Shown here: positions 1-12,961 of the stretch, piece after piece | How the letters are laid out: each line of letters begins with the position of its first letter | How positions within the stretch are numbered: position 1 is the stretch's first letter | Origin: Notospermus geniculatus | Lineage: Eukaryota > Nemertea > Pilidiophora > Heteronemertea > Lineidae | Direction: 5' to 3' | DNA: 64,000 bases | NCBI GenBank assembly: GCA_002633025.1 | Contig: NMRB01000008.1 | Location: forward strand, 1,062,772 to 1,126,771 | Position numbers and translations under genes: made by a program | Notes under the pieces: generated by a model | Database searches by the model: none | What the model saw: the letters and a program-made list of their open reading frames with translations, nothing else | What the model was told of the DNA's origin: nothing

Positions 1-632
1 ACTACGCCACTCTCGTCTTGTTCCGGAGCGAGCGCCGCGGAATGGAGTGGCAATTAAAGACGGGAACCAGTTGTGGTGACGGGTAACGCCCAACTCACCG
101 GGCATGCAACATGTCACGTTTTCACTCCGTCCACAGCATGTCCCATTGAACTAGTTAGTGTGATTGACGCTGTATCGATATTCCCTGATTTATTTCAATA
201 GATTTCCCTAGCGACCAATCCTATATACGTTATGCGTAATCATGGTTATTCCCAATTTCCCTTCCCATATCCAATCAGGAAATGGTGGAAAACATCACCT
301 GGGTATCAATCTACATGACAGCCGTTTATATCAAAAGTAACCCAAGTTATCGTTTTTGTGTGCACGTGGCAAACAATATGCAATAAATTCATGAAACAAC
401 GAAAACACTGCTTATGGCGATTTTTGATGGGGTCTTTACACAACGATAGTCGATCTCTTTATAATTCATGAGAAGCATGGTTCATTTGAGTGGCTCATGC
501 AATGGTTGCTGACGAGAGACAAGGTGAGGCAATGGCCAACTCGCTTGACGTCCATTCCACTTAGGCCTAAATCGAGCAGACATTGAGCGGCAAAGACTGG
601 AACTAGACTAAAGCACAATCAGATCAAACTTG

Positions 633-813
633 CGCGGGCGGATCCAGGATTTGGCAAAAGAGGGGGCGCCCTGTGCTAGGAACATTGAAATCTGCGGTGA
701 ATTTCAATGATTTGCATGCTCCAAATTCCAGAATTTCACGGTCGATTTTACAGATTTGGTGGCCAAAAGTGGGGGCCGCCCCCGTGCGCCCCCCCCCCGG
801 ATCCGCGCCTGCG
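633..813. mobile_element. Small inverted-repeat element (MITE-like)
   Basis: The ends are inverted copies around GGATCC: the left end reads CGCGGGCGGATCC and the reverse complement of the right end reads CGCAGGCGCGGATCC. A G/C homopolymer run lies inside the right end. There is no coding capacity. No clear target-site duplication is visible, so the exact borders are uncertain. Confidence 0.55.
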
Positions 814-1400
814 TAGGGGACACTAGCTATATCCGTGGTCAATTCATTTCCGGTCAATATTGACTGTGTCGCTAAAGCTTTATGACTGACAATGATTCAT
901 GTGCACTGATTGGTTACATCCAACGAATTAGTGTCTAGGACATAAAATTCGAGCAATTCAAACTATAGGCCTACTTTCCATATTCCCATTTATGGTTCAT
1001 TTAGCCTCCCATAAACGCGATCACTAATGTATTAACAAGGTACTCACAGTAGAACATTAGATTTGCCTTTCCGACGCACGCTGATATCCTTCCAAACTCA
1101 AGTTCATTAACGAGGAACATGCCATGCGGATATTGTATTCGTGACGAGTACTGTATTTGTTTGGTGCAATCAAATCGAGAATTAAACCTAATGGCAAAAT
1201 TCATTACCGGTACCGTGCGTTGCCATCTGTTATTCATGCGGTTTCATCAATTCAAAGAACACTTTATATTTGCGGCAAAAATCAATAATTGCCGCGTAAG
1301 TAACCTGAAGGTGGTAGATGATTAATTTTCTCAAGGTTATTGAAGTCAGAGTCCATGGCCTTACGTGTCAATGCTCGGCGCCACCGGGGAAAGTCTCCAC

Positions 1401-1554
1401 AAGGCCTGAACCCACTGTCGCATTTTTCCGCCGCGGTTTCATCACTGCCCGACAAATCCTTTGTTATTTTCTCGGTCCGCTGCCTTTTAACAAATCATTT
1501 TCTGCCAGTGCGTTTTCCCGCTGCGCGAAAACGCGTCAGTGGGTTCGGGCCTTT
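1401..1554. mobile_element. Small inverted-repeat element (MITE-like)
   Basis: Terminal inverted repeats of about 30 bases carry the core AAGGCCYGAACCCACTG at both ends, followed inward by CG-rich sequence with TTTTC. The element is about 154 bases, non-coding, and probably a non-autonomous DNA transposon. Flanking duplications are not obvious. Confidence 0.55.
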
Positions 1555-3562
1555 AGCTACAGTAACTGATGACGTCGATGACTCCGAGCCAATCAGAATC
1601 GACTCTCAGAAATACTGCGCAACGAATGAGGAAAAAAGGAGATGCTGTATCCGCGGCTTGACTTTTTCAGGACTTGGCCAAAAGCAAGGCATATTGCCAA
1701 GTTTTCAAATTGTAGATGCGATGATAAACATGAAGAGGAACTGTACAACTGTACATGTTGATGAGCTGCGACTGAAAGGAGGTCGTATGGTCTCCTTGCT
1801 CGGTACAGCGCTGATTACCAAGGGACCAAAAAAGGCGTGATCGAGGAATTGGTAAACCGAGAGTTTTGCCGATGCGGTTGATATTCGCGTGGGTATGGAG
1901 ATAAAGATGATCTTTCTTCTCTATCATGTAGCACAAAGTGTTTGTATCAAATTGCAGTCATGCATGGATTCCTGTAAAGGTCGTTGCTCTTTAGGTTACT
2001 TGAAAACGAGCAATGAGGCCATTTGTTCTGCCCATGCATCCACCCCCGAAGCAAAGAAACATCAGTCCAGGGAACAAATATATATCGCTTTGACATTGAT
2101 CTAACCCCCGCGGGCATCGTTCAGCAACAGATATTGAACCAGACAGAGCATACCATCGATTCTTACATGTAGTCGCGGCCATGTAGCCCGTTTTTTCGGC
2201 TGTGATTGATTGTTGTGGTTGCCTGCTCGAAAAAAATACCGTTCCATAAGAAATCAACGGCAACGAGATATCTGCCGACAGTAAAAAAACACGATGAGCA
2301 TTGATAGATGGAGGAACATTATGGCCAGGTCATGTGAGGGGATCTCCTTCAGCACCCTATGGCGATGATTTGACATGGATGTTTTCCCAGGTATGAATAT
2401 AATCGACCGTCAATCAATGGCTATGAATTTTTTTACATAAAAACATAATGTACGCCGACTTCTGGCAATGGTTTTCTTTCTTTTTTTATTGATATAAGGG
2501 GTGTGGTTCGATTTCTGCTTTATGATTTAATCCCAGTGTTTCGCTTTGATGTTCAAAGCGAAATTTTCGTCAATATCCAGACTCGCAGAAATTTGATTGA
2601 ACATGGGCACCGTCCCAAAAAACATCTGGCGACATGCATGAGACCAGCTATTGCTCGACTTGTCAAATTAGCTTGTCAGGACTGTAAGCATTCAGTAGCG
2701 TCGCATTTTAATACCCGCAGGAGGTCACACGGCGCGGTCATCTATACCAGGCATTTAATTATAATTATAAAGTGTGAATTCAACAGACAGACACAGCTCA
2801 AAATGATTGTTTCACACTGTCCCAATTTGCATAAATTTGACAAATCCCTCAGGAGTCTGTCGTAATGCGATCAATTTTTTCATCAAAATTTCTGAATATG
2901 CTGAATATAAAGGCTTCCCCGTGGGTCCTGTGTTTCTATTACCAAAAAATCGTAAGAAAAAATAGACCCTAGTTTTGTTTTCTGTAAGCCTACGCTTGGA
3001 AAAGAGTTTTTCTCTGTGTCAGGCCAGACGAACTCAGAGAGACCCTTTGCTCATTGGAACCTCTATAGGGTTCTTCTACTGTGTCACCACAGAACCCTTG
3101 GCATTGAAGCTTTTTTATACGTTCAGTGGACAAATTTATTTACCACGGGCCGCTAATGTTGTCCTCCTTTAATGAATCAATGTATCTCCCACGTGCTGGG
3201 AGAGAATGCTCTCATCCTTTGTGGGTTTGCTCGCTCGGGGCACTGCACTGAGTCTTCTTAATCAACATAAAAGCTTTCGATCCTACAACGTGTTATATCT
3301 GCACATCGGGAAACAGTCATGCACCACTCGGCGATGCGAGTCCTGTCAAATATTCATTGCATATAGAGGATTCTCTGTCATGTCTGTATGAAGTACGAGA
3401 CGAAATGTCACGCTCTTGTATTCGAAAAAAGCAAACTACACTCTCTTGGTATACACTACATCATGTACTAAACGTAAAATCACTTGATGAGCTAGCTGCA
3501 CATCATCAGTCGTTCAATTTATCTCGATCCATTGGACCATGAACTTACACAAATGCATTCTC

Positions 3563-4045
3563 CTACACACAACGGGCTGAAAACTTCAATTCATTTAAAC
3601 CCAATGGACTGTTTTCTTCATTAATCTAAACCCAATGGACTGCCGAGTTAATTCGTCGAAACCCAGCGGACTGTCAACTTCCAGATTCATCTAAACCCAA
3701 TGGACTGTCAACTTCATTCATCTAGATCTACAGCTTGGACACAATGGACTGTTAACTCCTTTCATCTAAACACAATGGATTGTCAACTTCATTCACCTCG
3801 ACCAATCGGGCTGTGAACTTCGATTGACCTGCACACAATGGACTGAACTTCATACACACAATAGGCTGTCAACTTCATTCCCCTAGACCCAGCGGACTGT
3901 GAACTTCGATTGACTTGTACACGATGGACTGCTAACTTCTTTCATCTAAACACAATGGACTGTCAACTTCATTCATCTGGATCCGCGGACTGTCAGCTTG
4001 ATTCATCTAGACCCAACGGACTGTGAACTTGATTCACTCATCTAG
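3563..4045. repeat. Degenerate minisatellite, unit about 30-38 bases
   Basis: Around 14 imperfect tandem units each contain a version of ACCCAATGGACTGTCAACTTC followed by ATTCATCTA. Unit length and sequence drift, as expected of an old minisatellite. Despite regular spacing it is not a CRISPR-like array: the 'spacers' are themselves variants of the repeat. Confidence 0.8.
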
Positions 4046-4488
4046 ACCTATTGATTCACCTTCACACACCTTGCAAGGAATTCACCTAAATAAACCGTCA
4101 CAAGAAGATTCACTTGGACAGAATGACAATGAACTGTTACTCAACCACTCAGTATTAAACCCACACGAATGTCAACTCACCACCTCAATCCACCATTTAC
4201 AGCCTGTCAGACAGCAATGATCGAACCATCCAGTTTTCATCAACCTACCTTGTAATAGGAAACGTACTCCCCGATGACTGAACATAAAAATGTCAGATTC
4301 ACAGCACGGAAAAGACCATGGTCGACTGCGCTGCGCGTGTCCTTCCGTCGACTCTTCTGGCAGAATCCCCTTCTGGGCGCTAGGTAAAATGACAACGTCG
4401 TTGCTGAGCTAGTAGGACCATCAACCAATCGCTAGCACGCCGATCAAACGTAATTACCTCAAATCCTCAGATTTCCCTGTATCACATG

Positions 4489-4502
4489 ATCACCATGGCA
4501 AC
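4489..4502 (+). promoter_or_regulatory. Candidate RFX X-box at the start of the coiled-coil gene
   Basis: ATCACC-AT-GGCAAC matches the X-box consensus GTNRCC-N(0-3)-RGYAAC at all but the first base. RFX factors bind this motif upstream of ciliary genes in animals. It lies just before the proposed start codon at 4525 and overlaps the alternative ATG at 4495. The match is seen directly; function is inferred. Confidence 0.4.
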
Positions 4503-4524
4503 CCTTTTATTTATCCGTTCCACG

Positions 4525-7500
4525 ATGAACGTATCAAACAACGTTATGAATTCAGAGAACTGGCAACCAGGTAAGTTGTAAGTGGGCTGGGTTATGGATC
4601 AATTTTTGAATCAATTTTGTGAGTTTAATAGCTACGGGATAAACAGTGCGTTTAGGGAGTTTTATTTCCTCGTGGTGCGCTTGTACAAGTTAGAAATTAG
4701 AGTAGCAACATTTTGGCGTTCAATATAAAGTCCGGGTAAGGGAAGTAACGTCAGGGCTGGTTTGTAATAGCTATCCAATCACTTCGGCGATAAATCGGAA
4801 AATCTAATTCTTAATCCTGAAGGTATAATTTTCCCATATATATGGAGAGAGACTTTATTAACATAACTATTATACAGTATTAGGTTCACCAGGGCCTAAG
4901 CCAAGGCATTACTGGCCCTGGCGATTAAAGTATTGGTATTGACCGGCATCGAATAAAGAAGGAAACAAAATACATACACAAGGAAAAGAAAAAAAATAGA
5001 TTTTCCCATTCTGGTCACAAACACATTGTCATCAAATCATTGCCGTACTTGTTTGTTCCGCAGGCCATCAACGCATCTGCCGAAAGCAACAAATATCCCC
5101 CCCCCCCCGAGATCAGAACTTTTCACGATAACGATGAATGAATTCTGAATAATATCAGTGGTTCTGCTATGGAAAGTGAGATTTACCATGGACAGCGTGT
5201 CATCGCCTATTCTGACGTCACGACGCCAAGCTCTTTTCATGACGTCATCACAGCGTTGCCCCGCACATTCGGCGATCTCAACGCGTTATCACGTTGGTTA
5301 CAACTGAAGAGGTCGAAGTTTTCTCCAGCAAAAGTACAAATGTGTAAGTCAAGAAAAAACCTTTCATCAGTCCGGGCCTATGTTTAATTGGCTTTTCTTC
5401 GATATCTTTGGCTTTCGTTTCGGCCGCATTCGGTTTCTGATTGAAGGATTTATTCAGAGTAAGTAAAGTCGTCTCCGAATTTTGCAAATTTTCGACCCAA
5501 ACCGGGGTCTTCCTCAGGCACTTTCTAGTCTACTAAAGAAAGTGCTTGAGGAAGACCCCGGTTGGGATAGAAAATATGCGAAATTCGGAGACGACTTTAC
5601 TCTTATATAGGCCTACTAGGCCCTACCATTTCGTGTGTCGTTTTTTGTGCTCTATGTTGGATGAGGATTTATTCACAGAGCCAATGCTACGATGCCTGGT
5701 TTTATTTCAGGGTGTTTCTCTTCGACACGCACTCGTTGGAGGAGAAGGAATGTGGTTGAGAGAATGGTCCAGACAGAGCCTACGACAGAAAACCTTGAGG
5801 GGATTGTCGAAGAGTTGATGTCCATGTTGGAAATCGCCAAACAATGTGAGGCAAAGTTGAAGGCAGATTTTTGCCAAGACCGAGCTAAATCTGATAAGGT
5901 GATCAGAGATCTTGAGGACAAAGTTAGACAGCTGACGGAAAGTCTTTCACATCTTGACGTTGAATCCGATACGAATGGCTCCCCCACGCCCCAAGCCGAT
6001 GCGGAAAAAGAGAATTCCTCTGATGTCACAATGACTTTAGTGTCGAATCAGGAGAATATTGATATGGAAAGAATGAAGCGGAAGGAACTTGAGGCAGAGA
6101 TGGTATATTTGAGACGGGAATTCGAAAAAGATCTTGAAAAAGAACGAAGGCGCGTGAAGTCTTTGATCGAAAGCTACGAGAAAGCCAAGGGAGATATTGA
6201 ATCACTTGCATCAAGGATTGAGAAAGTAAGTTTTGATGGAATCGGTGGAAGGTCTGAGAGGAATCTGTGGACCGTGATGAGGTCACTGCAGCAAGGATTT
6301 TGAAAGCAGTGTCAAACATCTGCCTGTTGGGTAGGGCGGCATTTGGCGTTGGAGACTTGAGAACTAGGGTTTCGCTGCCTGAAAAAGTAGATGTGAATTT
6401 TCTTGTTTCTTGCATTCATTTTGTCATGAACAGGTAAAAGAGGAAGAGGAAGCCCTCAGACAGGAATATACAGCTACAAAGAAAAAATGCGACATGTTCG
6501 AAGCACTCAACGCCAACAAGGTCGAACAAATGAAGGCGATGACGGCAGAAATGGAAGTGATCCTGACCGCTGAGGAAGATGAAAACCGTCACCTGACCTC
6601 TAAGATCAGCGGCCTGGAAGACGCCCTCAGTTCGTTACGGCAACAGAAGGACAGCCTCTTGGCTGAACTTAAAGCGATGAAAAGGCCTAACGGAAACAGT
6701 GAATTGGAAAAGCAACAGTTGAACGAACAAATTGAGGAATTGGTTGATGAGATTGAGGAGCTAAAGGATGACTTGGGTAAAGCTTCGAGAATATTTTGGC
6801 AAATTATCCCAACATTTGAACAACTTCCTGAGCAACGCGATCTTTTGAGCCTGTATACACTGGCCAACAAATTGTAGCAACATAAATGAACAACATGTTG
6901 GAAAAATCTCTTCCCCTCGACACATGGGACAACTTGTCCAACAAAGTGTTGTTTCTCTGAATGTTGCGAAAATGTTGCCATTGTACATACATAGACCTTT
7001 AGCTCATGAAATACGTAGATCGCTACGCTCGCATTTCTTCCGAATTATTCCTAACATTATTGAAATTTTCTAGGTTCACTCATAAGCACAAATGCAGGCT
7101 TGGTGGTTGACCTTGAAGAGCAGAGAAGAGAGAGGAGTAAACTCGAGCAACATGTCGTAAATGTTACCACTGAGCTCCTGAACGCAAGCAGTAACATCAA
7201 AGCTTTAGACATGTCGAGGAGACAGCACAACAAGGATATCGCGAGAGAAAGGCTCGCACGAAAGGAAGTTCAGAAGCAGGTGGAGGATCTCAAGGAAGAA
7301 AAAACATCTCTTGGGAAAAAACTTGAGGAGGAGAAACGCTTCCTTGAAGAACAAGTTTTACAGTTCGAGGTCGAGTTTCAAAGGGTGAAAACGAACTCGA
7401 GCCGAATTACTGAAGCTTTGAACAGAATCGACGAAGAGAACAGTCGCCTTTACCAGATGAACATGAAATATGAAAGCGACCTGTCGGAGATGTATGAGAG

Positions 7501-8070
7501 AAACGCCAAGTTGTCTTGGGAAAAAGAACGGTTAGAGAAACGGATAAAATTGGCTGGAACAAAAGGCGTGAGTATCCAATTTTCAAAAAGGATCTGCCTG
7601 TCGTCTTTTAATTCGGATTGTTGCAACAGGATTTTACAAGATATAATCTTCGGAAATAAGAATGTGCCCAAAAAACCCTTTGATTATCATGTTTCGTTTA
7701 CTTGCAGAAGGACGCTGTTGAATCAGACGAGACTTGCGTCCCTGTACGCGAGAGTGAGAAGACGGCCGACCATGGAGACTGTAGCAACATTGTAGACCAG
7801 ACGCCGAAGAAAGTCCGAACCGATTTTGAAACCGGCGAGCTTGGCAACGGGGAGGTTCCCCCTGCTCCTGATGGCACCACAGAGAGCAAGGAAGATGCCT
7901 CAGAGATCGAAGGATTAGATAGACAAGTCGAAACGGCCAATGAAATCAACCAGTCTGGGAGGGATGATGCTCACGTAGAGGCTCTTGAGATCTCTGGCGA
8001 GGAGGATAACGAAGAGATGACCATGGACGGTGAGGACCCGGAGGTTCAGGACATTGCCACACAAGACTAA
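4525..8070 (+). CDS. Long coiled-coil protein with acidic C-terminal tail, five coding exons, family not recognised
   Basis: Proposed exons are 4525-4570, 5711-6225, 6434-6776, 7074-7567 and 7708-8070. All have GT donors and AG acceptors, and the reading phase is preserved across every junction, giving about 586 residues. Exon 1 (MNVSNNVMNSENWQP) ends at a strong GTAAGT; an in-frame ATG ten codons upstream (4495, good Kozak context) is an alternative start. A basic stretch (RTRWRRRN) is followed by about 400 residues of Glu/Lys/Leu heptad-like coiled coil (for example EEEEALRQEYTATKKKCD). The last exon encodes an acidic, probably disordered tail ending EVQDIATQD. No enzymatic domain, signal peptide or membrane segment is visible. 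A structural or ciliary role would fit the X-box, but that is inference. The small first exon is the least certain part; acceptor 7097 is an in-frame alternative to 7073. Confidence 0.75.
4843..4990 (-). repeat. Possible SINE/LINE tail fragment
   Basis: This stretch shares a hairpin-like core, CAGGGCC...GCATTACTGRCCCTG, in the same orientation as the tail half of the tRNA-derived SINE at 36150-36432. On the minus strand it ends in TTAATAAAG-like sequence. It is probably a 5'-truncated retroposon. The relationship rests on about 30 similar bases. Confidence 0.35.
5459..5527 (-). ncRNA. Hammerhead-ribozyme-like motif in a dispersed repeat (copy 1)
   Basis: On the minus strand the order is CTGAGGA (matching the hammerhead core CUGANGA), one extra A, a GACCC/GGGTC stem, GAAA, a short AATTT/AAATT stem, then C at the expected cleavage position. 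An outer AAAGT/ACTTT stem closes the fold. The extra A between core and stem II is non-canonical. It lies in inverted orientation next to copy 2. Confidence 0.35.
5537..5602 (+). repeat. Degenerate inverted partner of the hammerhead-like repeat (copy 2)
   Basis: This is the same roughly 65-base repeat as 5459-5527 but inverted, so the pair can fold into a long hairpin. The core is damaged (CTTGAGGA; stem II partner reads GGGATA), so self-cleavage would not be expected. It sits in the first intron of the coiled-coil gene. Confidence 0.6.
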
Positions 8071-8169
8071 CTTAATGACGGGACGTAGATGGTGCTTCAT
8101 TAATGACTGGTGCTGAGACACCAGGGTCTCCAAATTTCGGTGCGAAAATCACAAAAAGAAGTTGTTCTT

Positions 8170-8175
8170 AATAAA
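8170..8175 (+). terminator. Polyadenylation signal AATAAA
   Basis: A canonical AATAAA lies about 100 bases after the stop codon of the coiled-coil gene. It is the first such hexamer downstream on that strand. Confidence 0.5.
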
Positions 8176-9579
8176 TATGTTGTGCTTTGTGAAGTTTGAG
8201 ATTGCTTTTTTGCACAAGAGTATCTGCACCTTACAAAACATGCATGCAGTATTTGCCACTAAAATTGTGAGGAGGGCTTCATACAGGAGTAAGACAAGGC
8301 AGCAGGGAGGAAGGAATGGGGTGTCCAGGGTCATGGTGAGAGACTTGTTTTCTTCCTTGGACGCCTTCCTTCCACTCTGGCCTTTGTGCACAGGATGGCC
8401 CAAATAGCATGGTACGGTATCATTACAATTCCTACACAATAACTACCATTACAAACGTTTCTTTTCTCACAAATATATTTATTGTAACAAATCTGATATT
8501 CACACCATAATTTCCATCATTTCTCTTCATGGTTTCGTCATTTTTCTTCCTGGTTACTTACACGCCTTGGTCATGTATCACAGTGCTACCAATGGCAGCA
8601 TTAGTCAACACAATGCCAAGAAATGAGATGGGAATGTTTAGAAATCAATGCTGATTCCCACAGCTCCAGATTCACACGGACTCTGTTTTCATCCTATTTC
8701 AAAAAGACTGAAACCATTTAAGTTACGTAACCTGAAAAGGCCTGAAGAAAGTTACAGTAACAGCTTCAAAGTGAAGTTCTATGGACGTAATGGAATGACA
8801 TTGCCACTGGCACTGCAAATTTTTACCTGAAGCACTTTGAAAAGCAGGGATACCAAGGGATGGATCAAGATACAAAACCACATAGAAACGTTTCTTGAAG
8901 TTGAAGCAGCAGACTCAGCACTTGCACATTATTTTTTTCCCAGCCAATCTCGAGTACTCAACAGTTGTCAACATGGTCAGGCTAGTTTCTTTCTTGTAGC
9001 TATACGGGTACCACAGCTCTGGGTTTTGGGCTGGTTTCTTGCCTGCAGCTGCCAACAGTGGTGTGAAGCTAGTTTCTTGAACTGCAGCTGTAGGGAAACT
9101 ACAGTGAAGTTGGTTGAACTGCAGCTATACGGGGACGACAGTTAAAGTGTTTAGCTCGTTTCTTGAATGCAGCTGTACTAGTAGTGGTATGAAGTTACAG
9201 TTTCTTCCACTTCAATTGTATGGGTCACACATTGCCTCTGCCAGGGCAGAAATGTACTGATCAGGTTATCTCTCTACTACTGGCCTGAAAGTAACAAGAT
9301 TTCTGGTAATGAGATACGGAAAAACAAACAAATTGACAGGAACGAGACGAAACATTCCACTCATGGACACACCTAAATAAATATTGTTTCCATTCAAAGC
9401 ATCAAACCTCAACATTTGGGGTTCCCTGTGAGGAATGTCATTGAAATCTCGCTTTTAATGTAAAAATGTGCTAAGATTCACTGACAGTATTGCTGGTAAT
9501 GTTGAACAGCTCACAAAAAAGTTTCTTGTGGTAACATGTCAATTGTCAAATGTTGCTTTTTTGACAACACCCAGTTTGT
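8176..9579. other. Intergenic, no gene seen
   Basis: No exon with coding character or splice support. A degenerate tandem repeat occupies about 8975-9230 (units near 55 bases containing TTTCTTGAACTGCAGCTGTA variants). The region ends where the duplicated block begins at 9580. Confidence 0.6.
8975..9230. repeat. Degenerate tandem repeat
   Basis: Four to five imperfect units share CTGCAGCTGTA and TTTCTTG words, spaced about 50-60 bases apart. Non-coding. Confidence 0.5.
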
Positions 9580-11479
9580 CTAACATTCAAAGATTCTCTG
9601 AAAACTACTGAACTAATAATTGCTACAAGAGGTCCCATCTGATAGAATTCAGCAGTAATGAATGGCATATTTAGAGATTATCTTTTCCACAATGCAGAGA
9701 CAAGAACATTCCATTCACAGCGAACCCGAAGTTTTCTCATCAAACATAGTGAAACTTAATACAGGACACATGGTAGTCATGCCTAACCCTCGAGACAGAC
9801 TGGATCATGAGGAATCGAATGGGGGCGATCATTACTCCAGGGTTTCCAATGACCAAGCTACTGGTACATGCACAAAGGAACCTCCCTTGGTGTACACCTC
9901 CACGAGGAGGACACCTCGTAAAGGAATTTGAAGGACACCTAAGTTCACTCCCCAAGTGGTCACTTCTGATTTAACTTCCCTCCTCATGACACCGCAAAAT
10001 AAAGGACAACATCTGGAGTCCCAAAGGTCTGATTCACACTAATAGAAAGGTTCCACTTACTCGATACCAGAAGTCATCATATGGTTTCAGTAACTTTAAC
10101 CCTAAGCCTAAACGAATCAGAAAAATAATATTTTGTCAGTTTCATTTCTTTGATCAAAATGTTGGTTATTTTGACAATATCTGTCTACGACTCCAGTTGG
10201 CAGAGGATTTAGCATGAACTCCTTTTTATATTGTACTACCATCAAAACTTATCACAAATAGCTATAGATTTATTGTAAAGCTCTCCTTCAGACCAGTAAT
10301 AAACTTGTCCAAAATGGAAGAAATGCCAAAACACACAACAAATATCAAGAGCAGGTCATGATAACTGTTTCTTTCCACCAAATACTTCAAATTCAGCTCA
10401 TAATTTGACAACATATGACAGATTTGGTCCATTTGAAGACGCATAGTATTGAAACGTCAAAGCCATGGCACGGTAAATTTGACAGCAAGAAGATATATGC
10501 TCACAGATCTAAGAATGATCCAAGTAATTTACTTCACGGAAATAAAAATGTTGTAGGCAGCAAGTTGTATGTCTAGTCGGTGGCTTTCTTGGACTGCCAC
10601 TCAGGATTCCTGCTACCATCGTGAGACAAGTGAAACAGTAGCAGCCCGGACTTGCAAGGGGCTGTTATAGCAGGAAAGCAGCCAAGAGCCAAGGTATCCA
10701 TCTTAATACCTATGGCAAGCTTCAAGCCTGATACTACACTCTCTGGAAATACAACATCACTATCAGTTTTATCAGTGCTTGAGCAGAACAATGAAATTCA
10801 TCCATCAATCGATTCAAAAGCTTCATTCACAGACACATGTACGATTTGCATAGATAGATTTGGATTTCGTTGAGCAGAACAACCAATCGTAAAGTCATCA
10901 GGATGGATTTTTTCATGCCAACAAGAAAACAGAAATTTAAAAGTAAGCAAGCTTGAAATACTTCTATAGGCAAATTCGATTTCACTGTAACTAGAAACGA
11001 ATACATGCAAAGGGCACTTTGTTAACTGCATGCAGATCTTTGTCAAAATAAGGGTGAGACAGATAAGGAAAGAACTGGTACCTCACTCCTGTCATAGAAA
11101 GAAGCCAAAGGCAGACCCTCTGACAGATATCACGACTGATTTTTTCAACATTTCAATATCCAATGCCCAGTTACAATGTCAAAAGCAGTCAATTGAAAAA
11201 TTCAAATTCAACAACAAATTCAAGACCATACCATCCTTTTCACGCGAGAATTCCAGAACATTTATGAGATGTTTATTATGCCTTGAAGGTTACGCTATTG
11301 CCCATGTGTTTACTCGCAGTATGATTCCAGTGAAACTGAAATCTACTGGCGTCACGTCCTTCTCGCAGGTTGCAGATGTCTTGACTGGCAACGGCTATTT
11401 CATATCCAGCCCAAGGTATTATGTATGGACTTTTGTCAAAAAAGGCCCACAAGAAAATGCCTACAAGAAAATCTGCAGC
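9580..11479. other. REV3L downstream flank, copy A
   Basis: No gene recognised. A 73-residue minus frame at 10573-10791 recurs in copy B, but with frequent amino-acid replacements, which argues against coding. The region is otherwise AT-rich and collinear with 34623-36858. Confidence 0.5.
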
Positions 11480-11818
11480 AATTCCTAGACCCACACACAA
11501 ATCAGTCTTTGATACTCTGGTGATGCTTGACACAAAACCATCTAAATAAATTACTGACATATAAAATATGACTTCAATCTGAAAATGCTTACAAACCCAT
11601 AAATTAGTACAATTAAGGACAATTTACTTAACATTAACACGCACGTATAAAGACATTTAAACATAACACGTCATAAACTCTATTACATAGACAAAACGCA
11701 CATGGACATAATATTAGCAGGCACCATCTTGTCGTGTTCAGAAAAACAGGGGTAGCAAGTCAAAAACGTCCACGATCTCATCGATAAAATTTCCCTCCGC
11801 ACATGAAAATTAACCACA
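11480..11818. repeat. Direct repeat flanking the single-N join, first copy
   Basis: These 339 bases look identical to 17758-18096, whereas the copy B counterpart differs by small indels. Identity combined with an adjacent N is what an unmerged contig overlap looks like. Confidence 0.8.
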
Positions 11819-11819
11819 N
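11819..11819. other. Single-base assembly gap
   Basis: A lone N separates the end of one contig-like stretch from unrelated sequence that later re-enters the same 339-base repeat. Confidence 0.9.
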
Positions 11820-12961
11820 CCTCGCATTTCTAGTACCGTACCGGATAGTTTTAGGAGTGAAATCGACTTGTTCCTGCATTCTTAGTATCTTACATGAATT
11901 GATGAACTGTACTCACTCAGGCATGTCAGGATTTATTCCAACTATATCAGCAAATGATCTGAAAAGGCAACTGCGTTCCGTTGGCTTTGGTGGAACTCTA
12001 CTTTCCCAATATCTGTGGAATCTTATCAGCTAGTCCATAAACTTTATTTGATGCCACCCGAACTGAAAAAGGTAATGACGATTGCAAATTACATAGTCTA
12101 GGGAGCAGGCATGGCAGGGCTGCTTACCCACTGAAACAAAATTACAGAGTACAAGTATGGTTTATTTTTCTTCTCATGAGTATAGGTCTATAAGTAAAAC
12201 ATCCCGAATGGGACAGCAAAATAACGGACAGACCAACGTTGCCGGTACGGCTAGTTGATTCATGGTAATATAGGCCTAACTGTGCTTGTTCCGTGACCGG
12301 CAATGATAATTTGGTTTCCTACTTGAAGTCAAAAAAATGTGAACTGTGAAAAAATGAACTGTGAAAAAATGTGCAAGATGGAAAATGTGAAAGAATGTGC
12401 AATGGAATTAATAGTTACCGTATGGTAACCATATCGCCCAGGCGCAGCTTCTTTTGCGATATGGTATCTGACGGCTATTGTCTGGGACGTTACGGTTTAC
12501 CCATATACCACCCAGTATAAACCATATGCGCACTGTGGAGCATAGTGTATTGGCATGTACTGAATAAAATGACCAATTACTCCCAAACCTGACTAATTTA
12601 GAATAATCAACCACTGTGAATTCTTTCATTTATCCTTATGTCTCATAGTAGTCAACTCCAAAAGACTGAAAAATCGGCACAAATTAGAAAAAACTTTGAT
12701 ACAAAACTCCGTCGAAATGTCACCAACTCATGTAAACAAGTCTCGAACACATAGCTCTCATGTTCTGAGCCGTTGTTTGAGGAGTTTGCTGGGCATTTGC
12801 AATTCTCTTGCTCGTCGCACGGGCAGGCTTTTTGTTCCTTCATGTCAGCTTTAACAGTTCCCGCATCGAATTCAGCGCGGAGGTGCTCCACAGGGAATGT
12901 ATTGGGCAAGCTGAGACTCTGTATACGCCATGTATATGCTATGTATATAGACTCTGTATAT

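Larger units (their letters stand above)
1..4488. other. Non-coding region with scattered repeats
   Basis: I see no convincing coding exon here. Open frames are short, overlap repeats and lack splice-site support. Recognisable content is two small inverted-repeat elements (633-813 and 1401-1554) and a degenerate minisatellite (3563-4045), listed separately. The rest is AT-rich unique-looking DNA. Confidence 0.6.

Noticed and set aside
1340-1840. 166-residue plus-strand open frame
   Set aside because: It runs straight through the inverted-repeat element at 1401-1554, has no splice or family support, and its composition does not look coding.
3563-4045. Evenly spaced repeats that could be mistaken for a CRISPR array
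   Set aside because: The genome is animal, units are degenerate, and the intervals are variants of the repeat itself.
10573-10791. Small minus-strand frame conserved in both copies (also 35619-35840)
   Set aside because: Differences between copies are mostly amino-acid changing, there is no family match or splice support, and it lies in the REV3L downstream flank.
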